NCBI GenBank assembly: GCA_937967505.1
Contig: CALCJM010000082.1
Coordinates: 1-35,385 of the forward strand
Source of the DNA: an uncultured Pirellulaceae bacterium
Lineage (GTDB): Bacteria; Planctomycetota; Planctomycetia; Pirellulales; Pirellulaceae
Direction: 5' to 3'
Length of the DNA: 35,385 nt
Numbering within the stretch: the first letter of the stretch is position 1; every line of letters starts with the position of its first letter. The notes beneath the pieces are model-generated. The model was not told where the DNA came from and ran no database searches. It saw nothing but the letters and a program-made list of their open reading frames with translations. The position numbers and the translations under genes were made by a program. This document shows, piece by piece, positions 7,460 through 15,041 of this stretch.

Positions 7460-8671
7460 TCACCCATACGAGGAACCAAAGCTTTGCAGCAACATCGAAA
7501 TCACTAGGTTCCAGCCATCAACCAGCACAAACAAAATCAGTTTCATGGGAAAACTGACCATCGTCGGCGGCAGCATCACCATGCCCATTGACACCGTGAC
7601 GGCCGACACGACCAAGTCCACAATCAGAAACGGCAGGTAAATCTGGAACCCCAATAAAAACGCGACCTTCAATTCACTGACCAGATAGGCTGGCAACAAC
7701 ACGTTGATCGGCACCTCCTGAAGTGAATCCGGCCTAGCACCCGTCTGATGAGGCAAATAGCGATAGAACAGTATGACGGCGTCCTCATTTTTCGCGATTT
7801 CAATCTGGCGGCTCATAAACTGTTTGACCGGCAGCAGTCCCCGCTGCCAGGCTTCCTGCCACTGAATCTGACCACCGGAATAGGGATCGACGGCTTCGGT
7901 TTTAATCTGGTTCCATGTCGGGGCCATCACTAGGAAGGTGACAAACAACGACAGCGCGGTCAGAATCTGCGTGGACGGCAATTGCTGGCTGCCAAAGGCT
8001 TGCCGGAGCAACGTCAGCACGACGATGATCCGCACATAGGAGGTGGTCATCAACACAATCGCGGGAGCCAAGGATAGCGTGGCCAGCAGGATCGCAATCT
8101 TGACCGACGAACCGGTCCCCTCGCGCGTCATCAGTTGTTCCGCCTGGTCAGAAACCAGATCCGAAAACGGCACGTTGTCAACGTCGTGCGGTTCCGGGGC
8201 TCCCTTCAGTTCTCCGGCCGATGCAAGATCGTGTGTTGTTGAATGACTTGTGGCCGCTTCAGCAAACCGGGCCGGTGCGTCGCGCCCCCTCTTACCCGGC
8301 GCGGTGTAAGGAGCGGCGGCGGTAGGGACGATCCGCTGATTGTGAAACATTCGCAATGTTGCCGGCAACGGTGGCACAGGAGACGACGTTACAGGAGACA
8401 TGATCTTCGGTGTCGGTGCGGCCACTGCCCCAACCGTTGGTCCAACGCGTTCCAACCGCGCTTCCAGCTGCGAATCAATGTCAGCACTCCCCGCTGGCTC
8501 CGCTGGTGCAAATGTCGCAAATGGCGCTGAAACCACATCGACGGGCTGCTGATTAAACTGAACTTGCTGCGCTTGAGTATTGCTGCCAATCCACATGATC
8601 GCCCCGCCCGTCCAGGCACACAGTACCACTGGAAGCAACAGCGCGATTCGACCGGACAGTAGATTCAACAT
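7460..8671 (-). CDS. fliP: Flagellar biosynthesis protein FliP with a long N-terminal spacer
   Basis: FliP forms the core of the flagellar export channel with FliQ and FliR. The conserved part is residues about 188-403 and includes TTSYVRIIVVLTLLRQAFG, LPSTQILTALSLFVTFLVMA and the C-terminal MVMLPPTMVSFPMKLILFVL, all typical of FliP. A normal FliP is about 245 residues with a cleaved signal peptide. Here a signal-like hydrophobic segment (residues 8-29) is followed by about 150 residues of Pro/Ala/Ser-rich spacer before the core, giving 403 residues. The ATG is at 8669-8671, 57 bp after fliO. Confidence 0.93.
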   Translation of the reverse strand: MLNLLSGRIALLLPVVLCAWTGGAIMWIGSNTQAQQVQFNQQPVDVVSAPFATFAPAEPAGSADIDSQLEARLERVGPTVGAVAAPTPKIMSPVTSSPVPPLPATLRMFHNQRIVPTAAAPYTAPGKRGRDAPARFAEAATSHSTTHDLASAGELKGAPEPHDVDNVPFSDLVSDQAEQLMTREGTGSSVKIAILLATLSLAPAIVLMTTSYVRIIVVLTLLRQAFGSQQLPSTQILTALSLFVTFLVMAPTWNQIKTEAVDPYSGGQIQWQEAWQRGLLPVKQFMSRQIEIAKNEDAVILFYRYLPHQTGARPDSLQEVPINVLLPAYLVSELKVAFLLGFQIYLPFLIVDLVVSAVTVSMGMVMLPPTMVSFPMKLILFVLVDGWNLVISMLLQSFGSSYG

Positions 8672-8728
8672 AAACCTTCAACACATGACAGAACTGGAAC
8701 AGTAACGGTGGTAATTCGTGCGATGCGG

Positions 8729-9925
8729 TTAAGCTTCGAACAAATGGTTCTTCCCCTGGTATTTCTCAAGGGCTCGCAGCAACTGGTTGAGATTACCGGC
8801 ATCCCCTTGACCTTCGGGAACCGCTGGTGCCGGCTGTGGGCTGTTTTGCCGCCAGTCGGAACTTTCTATTGCCGCACGTACCGCCGGCGATGCCTGACGC
8901 GCCCGTCCGCCGCACATCGCCAGCAGCTGTTCGACTTCTACAGGATCGTTGACCTCACCGATCGGCTGGGTTCCCTCCGGGCCGTGCATCATCAACAGCA
9001 GCTTGCTGCCCAGTCGAATCAATTGCAGGTTTTGTTTACTGTTCAAAGGTGCACTGCCAACAACTTCCAACACCTCACGCGGGATCGCCCCCGATCCTCC
9101 CGGGTTAATCATTCGCAACAGCCACACAAGGCCTAGGTACCCACCGATCACGACCGCCAGTCCGCCAACGATTTTCTTGATGTCGGCACCGCCGAATATT
9201 TGAGAAATCCGCTCCTGCCAACCAGCGCTTTTCAAACCGCCCAACATTGCATCCGTTTTTTCACCAACCCAATCTTTGACATCACCCAGTTTCGATGTCG
9301 CACCGGATGCCAAGGCATCGAAATCGCTGCGCGCGAGGGTGTCTGTCTCCAGATTCGCGCGCACGAACTTTGGCTGGTCTGATTCCGTGAGAGAGTTGAT
9401 GGCACTGAACAATCCCCCGCCGGAATCCGCGCTTGTCCTGTCTGTGGCGCGTGGATTGAGCGCGCGTGCGCGGTTAAATTGCTGATCAGGCTCGAACCTT
9501 GCCGGAGCTGTGGTAGCGCTGGTGTTTTGAGGCACGCTAACACCGGGAGATATTCGATCGTTGGTTTGGGCTGCCGCGGTGCGGAAGGGAGGGTGTGTAG
9601 GAGGTTGTGTCGCTGATCGAGTTTGGGTTTGTGCAACAGGTGCGGCAACGCGTGTGTTGGCGGAAGGGTATGTAAAGATATCACGCGGTGGATTCAGCGG
9701 AGCCAGATTTGTGGCTTGCCGGACAATCGATGAGGGAGCTGTCCGCGCAGGCTGGGGGGGCGGCGGTTGCCAAGTGGAAGTGTTGGCATCAGCCGAGCGG
9801 CTGTCATTGGAACGCTGCGCGCTCTGATAGAAGGATTGCCCCTTTAGATCCGGGCACATGATCGCCGCAGTGAGGAGCACAATCACTGCCAGCAACGATC
9901 GCAATAAATTTTGAGGATCATTCAT
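8729..9925 (-). CDS. fliO: Flagellar biosynthesis protein FliO, extended
   Basis: FliO is a membrane protein that helps assemble the FliP ring. The diagnostic part is a membrane helix at about 249-273 (IVGGLAVVIGGYLGLVWLL) followed by the FliO domain, with REVLEVVGSAPLNSKQNLQL and IRLGSKLLLM. Residues 1-30 look like a signal peptide, and 30-245 are a Ser/Thr/Ala/Gln-rich periplasmic stretch far longer than in enterobacterial FliO (about 120 residues in total). The start ATG (9923-9925) is preceded by an AAGGAAGG Shine-Dalgarno. It is the first gene of fliO-fliP-fliQ-fliR-flhB; fliM/fliN and flhA are not next to it. Confidence 0.85.
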   Translation of the reverse strand: MNDPQNLLRSLLAVIVLLTAAIMCPDLKGQSFYQSAQRSNDSRSADANTSTWQPPPPQPARTAPSSIVRQATNLAPLNPPRDIFTYPSANTRVAAPVAQTQTRSATQPPTHPPFRTAAAQTNDRISPGVSVPQNTSATTAPARFEPDQQFNRARALNPRATDRTSADSGGGLFSAINSLTESDQPKFVRANLETDTLARSDFDALASGATSKLGDVKDWVGEKTDAMLGGLKSAGWQERISQIFGGADIKKIVGGLAVVIGGYLGLVWLLRMINPGGSGAIPREVLEVVGSAPLNSKQNLQLIRLGSKLLLMMHGPEGTQPIGEVNDPVEVEQLLAMCGGRARQASPAVRAAIESSDWRQNSPQPAPAVPEGQGDAGNLNQLLRALEKYQGKNHLFEA

Positions 9926-10166
9926 CTCGCACGCCTTCCTTGACGATAACGATGATGGTTAATTAGTAAGCCGGCTGCCGATTGACGATGAATCGTTCCG
10001 TCGATCCAACACATGTCCTCAAGACAGTCTTTTGTCTAGGGCAACCGCTACCATTATTCACTGAAATGGCAAACGGGGACAAGACCAATCTTTCCCGGCA
10101 GCACCTCCAGAATCTCCCCATCTATGCCTTGCTGTGATGCTAGCAATGTAGGGCTTGTCCTGATGC

Positions 10167-10880
10167 GTGGATATCTTCAAACTCCTGTCGTCCATTCTCG
10201 GGAGCACCATTATCGAAGTACTGCGGAAACAACTTTTGAGCGGCAGGCAGTTTTTACTCCGCCGTCTTCTACTTTCTCTTCTTGTACTGGTTATTGTTCT
10301 GGGGGAGAGCGTGGGTTGCCGCGCGATTCGAAGTATTGAAACCCGGGGGCCTGTTCCAACAATTGAAACGACTGCCAATCCCCTGATTGTTCCCCTGATG
10401 GATCGCTGGTTCATCATGGATGAAATCAGCGATGAGATTGATGACTATTTTCGGGTCAAACGCGATGTGCGGATTCGCGTGGTTGATGGCGTGATGTCCG
10501 AAGGCTGGATCGAGACCTGGCCGCGTCTGGGGTCTACGTTGCTGGAGCCGTGGCATCACGATTCCACCCGCGGGTACGAAAAGTTGCACGCGACCCTGCA
10601 GACCGTTCGCCGACACGCCAAAATTCGGGTAATTCCAACCGGGGATAGCTACGCCATTGATGCTAAAGTCTTCAAGGAACTGGAAGACAATGACCGTCCA
10701 ATCGGTTCGCCGATCGGCGGTAAAGCAATTCGATCGGACAACTCGCTGGATGTGGATCGCACCGATGACTTCAGCACGTCGTCAGATACGACCGGCTGGA
10801 TTCCGATGGGCCGTGATATTTCACTGGAGCAGCGCATCCTCCGCAATATCCAGCAACGGCTGTCACAGACGCCGCAGTAG
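10167..10880 (+). CDS. Putative lipoprotein or membrane-anchored protein, unknown function
   Basis: The 237-residue frame starts at GTG 10167 and carries a basic stretch (LLRRLLL) and a hydrophobic helix at about 33-48, followed by LGESVGC, a near-lipobox with Cys51. The remaining residues (about 52-237) are hydrophilic and probably periplasmic, with no motif that I recognise. The ribosome-binding site is not convincing and translation may begin further in, nearer the signal sequence. The gene is divergent from fliO with about 240 bp between the starts. Function unknown. Confidence 0.6.
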   Translation: MDIFKLLSSILGSTIIEVLRKQLLSGRQFLLRRLLLSLLVLVIVLGESVGCRAIRSIETRGPVPTIETTANPLIVPLMDRWFIMDEISDEIDDYFRVKRDVRIRVVDGVMSEGWIETWPRLGSTLLEPWHHDSTRGYEKLHATLQTVRRHAKIRVIPTGDSYAIDAKVFKELEDNDRPIGSPIGGKAIRSDNSLDVDRTDDFSTSSDTTGWIPMGRDISLEQRILRNIQQRLSQTPQ

Positions 10881-11018
10881 CTTCGGCGGACTAAAGTTGC
10901 GCTTTACTAAAACCGCGCAGCCCCTTTCCACAGCATGAGAAGGCGGATCCGGCCATGCAACGCGCGACCAAGCGGAGTGGTGTCACCGTGTTGAACAAGC
11001 GTGGATTTGGAACGAGCT

Positions 11019-11366
11019 CTATGATTCGTTCGTTAAAATTAATTCGATCTGGCGAACCGATTCGACCAGTGATGCAGCGGCCATTTTGAAGTTCGTGTGC
11101 GAGGAAATTTCAGGCTGGATCTCCTCAAAGAGCTCTTTGGCGGCGATCAGTTTCTTCAGTTTCTTGCGGGCCTGCTTCAGGTATTTGGCATGATCACTTG
11201 CGGCCAATGGCGCTCCTAGGGCCAGCATGTAATCGTACAGAGTACGTTGAACATCGTTCAGTTCGTCGTCCTCTTCGGCCTCTTCACAATGCTTGAGAAA
11301 CGCGCGTACCATCCACACGTGGCTCAACAGCAGGTCAAGTTTTTCGACTTTATCGGCATCAGACAT
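11019..11366 (-). CDS. Small helical protein, unknown function
   Basis: The 115-residue product is predicted to be nearly all alpha-helix, rich in Leu, Glu, Lys and Ala, with coiled-coil-like stretches (KYLKQARKKLKKLIAAKELF). It has no signal peptide or membrane segment. The ATG is at 11364-11366. It lies 36 bp downstream of the duplicated membrane transporter on the same strand and may be co-transcribed with it. I do not recognise the family; conservation of the pair in relatives would support it as a real gene. Confidence 0.6.
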   Translation of the reverse strand: MSDADKVEKLDLLLSHVWMVRAFLKHCEEAEEDDELNDVQRTLYDYMLALGAPLAASDHAKYLKQARKKLKKLIAAKELFEEIQPEISSHTNFKMAAASLVESVRQIELILTNES

Positions 11367-11402
11367 TGGAACGTGAATTACTCTTTAACAGGAATCAGAC
11401 CA

Positions 11403-12452
11403 TCAGGTCGCCGCGGCGACGGCCGGCTTTTTACGCGGGGCCAATACCAATACCATCACGGCTCCCAAGATTACCATCGCCAGCGAAATGAAAAATAACT
11501 GCGGCACTTGCCCATAGAGGTTCTTGGTGGCGATTTCGTAGAATGTATTGACCACCGGAGCGAACCCGAACACCAGTGGCATCACATACAGGGGTTTACC
11601 GCCGAAATTAAATGCGTAAATGATTCCCAGCGCCCCGATCGCACCAGTAGCCCCGGCAGCAAAAGACCATGCGATTCCTGAGAGGTTGTCAAAACTACCC
11701 GGGTCTTCCAGCACGCCCAGCATCAATAGCGGCGCGATCACCGCGATTACGAAATAGGCCAGCCCAACGCATAGAAAAGGACGCAAGCGACTGCCATTCA
11801 TTTTGGCCTGCCCTTTATGCAATACGGGACCGTAGGCGCCCCAACATAGTGCGGTCAGGGCAATACTTAGTCCCACCAACCACGGGCTGGATCCGTCCGG
11901 GGTTTGCGGTGAGGAAATTTCAACGCCTGCTGATGCGGCGATGTCGGTGGCAATGATATCGATATTTTTCGATACTGCGGGTTTGGGCTTGTTGTAAAGG
12001 ACTCCTGCGGCACCAATGGCAACGATCAGGATACCAATATAAAACGGCACGGAGGCTTGTTTGAAGGTTCTGCCCATGGCCATGGTCACCAGCGTATTGA
12101 TGATTGGAGCCAATCCAAACACCAGCGGCATCACATAAAATGGCTTGCCACCAAATTTGAACGCCAGCACAATTCCCAGTGCACCGATGGCTCCGACAGC
12201 ACCCGCGACGAACGACCAGAGAAAACCGCTGAACGACCACGCTCCTTTTTCACCCTTGGTTTTCAATACCACGACCGGGAACAGAACCGCGATCAGAAAA
12301 TAGGCGAATCCGACGCAGATCAGCGGGCGCAGCAGGCTTTTCTGGCCATGGCCGCCCCCCAGCGTTTCCTGACCGACATGCAACACGGGCCCGTATAGTC
12401 CCCAGCAAAGAAATGTCATCACCACAAAAATAAGAAAGTAGAAACTGCGCAT
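11403..12452 (-). CDS. DMT/EamA-like membrane transporter made of two highly similar halves
   Basis: The 349-residue protein has about ten membrane helices in two repeated halves (residues about 5-150 and about 190-340). CWGLYGPVLHVGQ pairs with CWGAYGPVLHKGQ, LLRPLICVGFAYFLIAV with RLRPFLCVGLAYFVIAV, and GAIGALGIVLAFKFGGKPFY with GAIGALGIIYAFNFGGKPLY. Each is followed by VMPLVFGLAPIINT or VMPLVFGFAPVVNT. Drug/metabolite transporters arose by such duplication, but the halves usually differ far more. A Pro/Lys linker joins them. The frame extends to a TTG at 12506, but the ATG at 12450-12452 is preferred because it directly precedes the first membrane helix. Substrate unknown. Confidence 0.8.
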   Translation of the reverse strand: MRSFYFLIFVVMTFLCWGLYGPVLHVGQETLGGGHGQKSLLRPLICVGFAYFLIAVLFPVVVLKTKGEKGAWSFSGFLWSFVAGAVGAIGALGIVLAFKFGGKPFYVMPLVFGLAPIINTLVTMAMGRTFKQASVPFYIGILIVAIGAAGVLYNKPKPAVSKNIDIIATDIAASAGVEISSPQTPDGSSPWLVGLSIALTALCWGAYGPVLHKGQAKMNGSRLRPFLCVGLAYFVIAVIAPLLMLGVLEDPGSFDNLSGIAWSFAAGATGAIGALGIIYAFNFGGKPLYVMPLVFGFAPVVNTFYEIATKNLYGQVPQLFFISLAMVILGAVMVLVLAPRKKPAVAAAT

Positions 12453-12568
12453 GTTGGTGAGGCTTTCGAAAGTGTTGTCGGGGTAAAATATATCTATCGG
12501 GGCCAAGCAAGGGGCTTGTGCCCGAGGCCGTCAGGATCGGAAACGGGCCGAAATGAGCCAAAAATGGA

Positions 12569-13270
12569 TCAGGTTCCGCGCTGGTTACCGTACCAGAAAA
12601 TATGCTGGCGTTGGCAGAACCCAAAACCGTGTTGGTCGCAGATTTCCTCAAGCCAGAGAGCCTTCTCCCGCAGGCCTTCCTGTGTAACTCCTTCGGGCAT
12701 CAAAAGGACCTTGTCGTTTTTAATGGTGGGAACATCTTTGAGAAATTCAACTACTTCTTCAAGGTCTTCGGGAGATTTAACGACGAACTTCAATTGGTAG
12801 TCACTGCGACTGATTAACGCAGTCACCACTTCCGGTCGGCGACGAGTGTCTTCATGCTTTGCGGTCCAGCGCCCTGCCCTGCTGACCGCAGGCGTGGAGT
12901 TGGACATTTTTGGGCTGACCGACATCAAATCGCATGCGACCTTGCGGTCGATGGTGCCCGCCGTTTCGATGGTGACATGAAAATCGTGTTGCTTCAGACC
13001 GTCACACAGCAGCACAATATCGGTCGGCAACATGGGCTCTCCACCGGTGACGACAACGTGCTGTAGATTGGGATCGGCGGAGGAAAAATGCCGCACCTGC
13101 ATGATAATTTCCTCAATCGTTAACTGTGGCCCTTCCGGTGCCCAAGAGGCGAACGGCGTGTCACAGAATCCGCAACGCAAGTTGCATCCGCTGGTGCGCA
13201 CGAAAATACTGGGCGTGCCGGTAAGCATCCCTTCCCCCTGGTCCGAGCGATATATTTCTGAAATTCGCAT
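12569..13270 (-). CDS. queE: 7-carboxy-7-deazaguanine synthase QueE
   Basis: QueE is a radical-SAM enzyme that converts 6-carboxytetrahydropterin to 7-carboxy-7-deazaguanine in queuosine synthesis. The 233 residues include RSDQGEGMLTGTPSIFVRTS, the cluster motif CNLRCGFCDTPFASW (CxxxCxxC, residues about 30-37), the SAM-binding VVVTGGEP (about 72-79) and the C-terminal QHIFWYGNQRGT, all typical. The length agrees with the family. The ATG is at 13268-13270. It is divergent from queF, which acts later in the same pathway. Confidence 0.95.
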   Translation of the reverse strand: MRISEIYRSDQGEGMLTGTPSIFVRTSGCNLRCGFCDTPFASWAPEGPQLTIEEIIMQVRHFSSADPNLQHVVVTGGEPMLPTDIVLLCDGLKQHDFHVTIETAGTIDRKVACDLMSVSPKMSNSTPAVSRAGRWTAKHEDTRRRPEVVTALISRSDYQLKFVVKSPEDLEEVVEFLKDVPTIKNDKVLLMPEGVTQEGLREKALWLEEICDQHGFGFCQRQHIFWYGNQRGT

Positions 13271-13370
13271 TTGGGGTTTTTCAGTGGCGTCAGGAGACTG
13301 CTTCAGGGGTGGTCAGAGGATAATCATCGAGTATCTTTTGAAGCTTTCCTATTTCCTGAAACGGCGTTAG

Positions 13371-13392
13371 CCACAATCACTTGGGATTGTGG
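13371..13392. promoter_or_regulatory. 8-bp inverted repeat in the queF leader
   Basis: CCACAATC (13371-13378) and GATTGTGG (13385-13392) are perfect inverted arms around a 6-base loop, ending 34 bp before the queF ATG in the 156-bp queE/queF divergent intergenic region. No U-run follows, so it is not a typical terminator, and the sequence does not show a preQ1 aptamer that I recognise. It could be an operator or an RNA hairpin near the ribosome-binding region. Confidence 0.4.
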
Positions 13393-13426
13393 TTCCATTT
13401 AGAAAACAAGATTTGCGAGCATTGTA

Positions 13427-13807
13427 ATGAGCAGTGACAGTTTCCGCGACAAGCTGGAGTCATTTGAGAACCAGTTTCCCGATCGCGACTATAAGATTGA
13501 GATCGTTTGTCCTGAATTTACGTCGGTTTGTCCGAAAACAGGCCAACCCGATTTTGGAACTCTGGTGTTCGAATATACGCCAGGCAAGCTTTGTGTGGAG
13601 CTTAAGTCACTGAAAATGTACTTGCAAGCGTTTCGCAACGAGGGGATTTTCTACGAGAATGTCTCCAACCGGATTTTGGACGATTTTGTCGCCGTCGTGC
13701 AGCCCAAATGGGCTTTGCTGACGGCAAAATTCACTCCACGCGGCGGAATCTCTTCAATTATCAAGGTTGAACACACTACAGAGGCAATTGGCATCACGCA
13801 ATCTTGA
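13427..13807 (+). CDS. queF: NADPH-dependent 7-cyano-7-deazaguanine reductase QueF (YkvM type)
   Basis: QueF reduces preQ0 to preQ1 in queuosine biosynthesis. The 126-residue protein is the short, single-domain type. It has the catalytic Cys in FTSVCPKTGQPDFGTL (residues about 31-46) with the catalytic Asp just after, the VELKSLKMYLQAFRNEGIF segment, and a Glu in the FYENVSNRI motif that should bind the base. The His often found beside that Glu is Tyr here. The ATG is at 13427. Together with queE this indicates queuosine or preQ1 synthesis. Confidence 0.95.
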   Translation: MSSDSFRDKLESFENQFPDRDYKIEIVCPEFTSVCPKTGQPDFGTLVFEYTPGKLCVELKSLKMYLQAFRNEGIFYENVSNRILDDFVAVVQPKWALLTAKFTPRGGISSIIKVEHTTEAIGITQS

Positions 13808-13882
13808 GCACCACATCCTTGCACGCCGCCTCGCGAAGCCTGGTCCCGACAACGCCGATCATAATTTTTGACGAAGTATCCC

Positions 13883-14887
13883 ATGAGTACGATTTTACTT
13901 TCCGGTTTCGCCGACGAAGCAGCCAACCAGAAGACCATCGATCAACAGTTTGCAGCGCTCGCGGCGTTAGGGATGCGATATTTTTCCATCCGCTTTATTG
14001 ATGCCGGCAATGGTGTCAAAAACGTCATGGGGCTCGACCAGCGCGAGATCGCAACGGTCAAGGAGAAACTTGACGAGTACGGGTTGTCGGTGTCCTCGAT
14101 AGGCTCGCCGATTGGAAAAGTGAAGCTGTGCGATATCGATGATGGTACGTCTACCAGCTACCGCCCCTTCGACCAGTATCTGAAAGAAGAGGTAATGCGC
14201 GCTTGTGAACTGGCGGAGACCTTTGATACCAAACTGATTCGCGGTTTCTCGTTTTATCATCCCAAGGGATCTTCCATCGACGAACACTTCGCGCAGGCGG
14301 TCGATCAGGTTGGGCAGATTGCGGACGCTTGCGATTCTCACGGTCTGACTTACGGATTGGAGGTGGAGGCCAATCTCGTTGGGCAGAATGGTCAGACGCT
14401 GGCCAAAATGCACAAGCATATCGCCAACGATGCGCTGGTAACGATCTTCGACGGTGGAAATCTGGTCATGCAAGGATTTAGTGAAGAGGAGATCTTTGAG
14501 CAATACATGGCAATGAAGCCGGGCATGGGCTGGATCCATATCAAGGATTTTAAAGATCCATCCGGGTCGGCTCGAGTGGAACATGTTGATGAAGAGTCGA
14601 TCAAGCATTTTGTACCCGCCGATGTTGGACAGTCGGGGCATCTGCGAATCATGCAGGATTTTGCGAGCTTCCTTCCCGAACTGGAAACCCGCATGAAAGC
14701 GCGCGGTGTGCCGGGGGTTTTTGCCGACATGGAACCGCACGTCAAAGGAGGTGGGCAGTTTGGTGGATTCAGCGGCCCTGATGGTTTTGGCGTGGCGCTG
14801 CGGGCGTTCTGTGGCGTCTGCGATCAGGCCGGTATTGGTTACCACTTGAGAGACTTCGACGACATCCGGGCCGATCGAGGGTTTTAA
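13883..14887 (+). CDS. Sugar phosphate isomerase/epimerase-like TIM barrel (AP_endonuc_2 family)
   Basis: The 334-residue protein has the layout of xylose isomerase-like TIM barrels: GFADEAANQKTIDQQFAALA at the N-terminus, SVSSIGSPIGKV, then GLEVEANLVG, VTIFDGGNLVMQG and GWIHIKDFKDP, which supply the usual metal-binding Glu, Asp, His and Glu/Asp residues. The family includes sugar and inositol isomerases/epimerases; the substrate cannot be told from sequence alone. I prefer ATG 13883 over the TTG at 13868 because it directly precedes the first beta strand (MSTILLSGF). It follows queF by 75 bp, perhaps by chance. Confidence 0.88.
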   Translation: MSTILLSGFADEAANQKTIDQQFAALAALGMRYFSIRFIDAGNGVKNVMGLDQREIATVKEKLDEYGLSVSSIGSPIGKVKLCDIDDGTSTSYRPFDQYLKEEVMRACELAETFDTKLIRGFSFYHPKGSSIDEHFAQAVDQVGQIADACDSHGLTYGLEVEANLVGQNGQTLAKMHKHIANDALVTIFDGGNLVMQGFSEEEIFEQYMAMKPGMGWIHIKDFKDPSGSARVEHVDEESIKHFVPADVGQSGHLRIMQDFASFLPELETRMKARGVPGVFADMEPHVKGGGQFGGFSGPDGFGVALRAFCGVCDQAGIGYHLRDFDDIRADRGF

Positions 14888-14992
14888 AAAAAGTTCTGCC
14901 CGGATTCTTATTGGTTGGCGGGAATTCCACTACACTCATTGGAAGTGGTAAACCAGCGGCCAACCTTGAGCCACAAAATTCCAGGAAGAACC

Positions 14993-15020
14993 AAAAAATG
15001 ACAGGCCCCTGGAGGGCCTG
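14993..15020 (-). terminator. Intrinsic terminator of the FHA-like gene
   Basis: On the minus strand CAGGCCC (15014-15020) pairs with GGGCCTG (15002-15008) around a 5-base loop, followed by TCATTTTTT (14993-15001). It lies 22 bp after the stop of the gene at 15042-17210. Confidence 0.8.
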
Positions 15021-15041
15021 CCAATGGGGATGCGATCCGGA

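Noticed and set aside
10058-10166. Minus-strand coding-like scrap before fliO
   Set aside because: About 33 codons between stops with some protein-like character, but no start and no motif; probably chance.
13967-14845. 292-codon minus-strand frame
   Set aside because: Antisense shadow of the TIM-barrel gene, whose motifs are clear.
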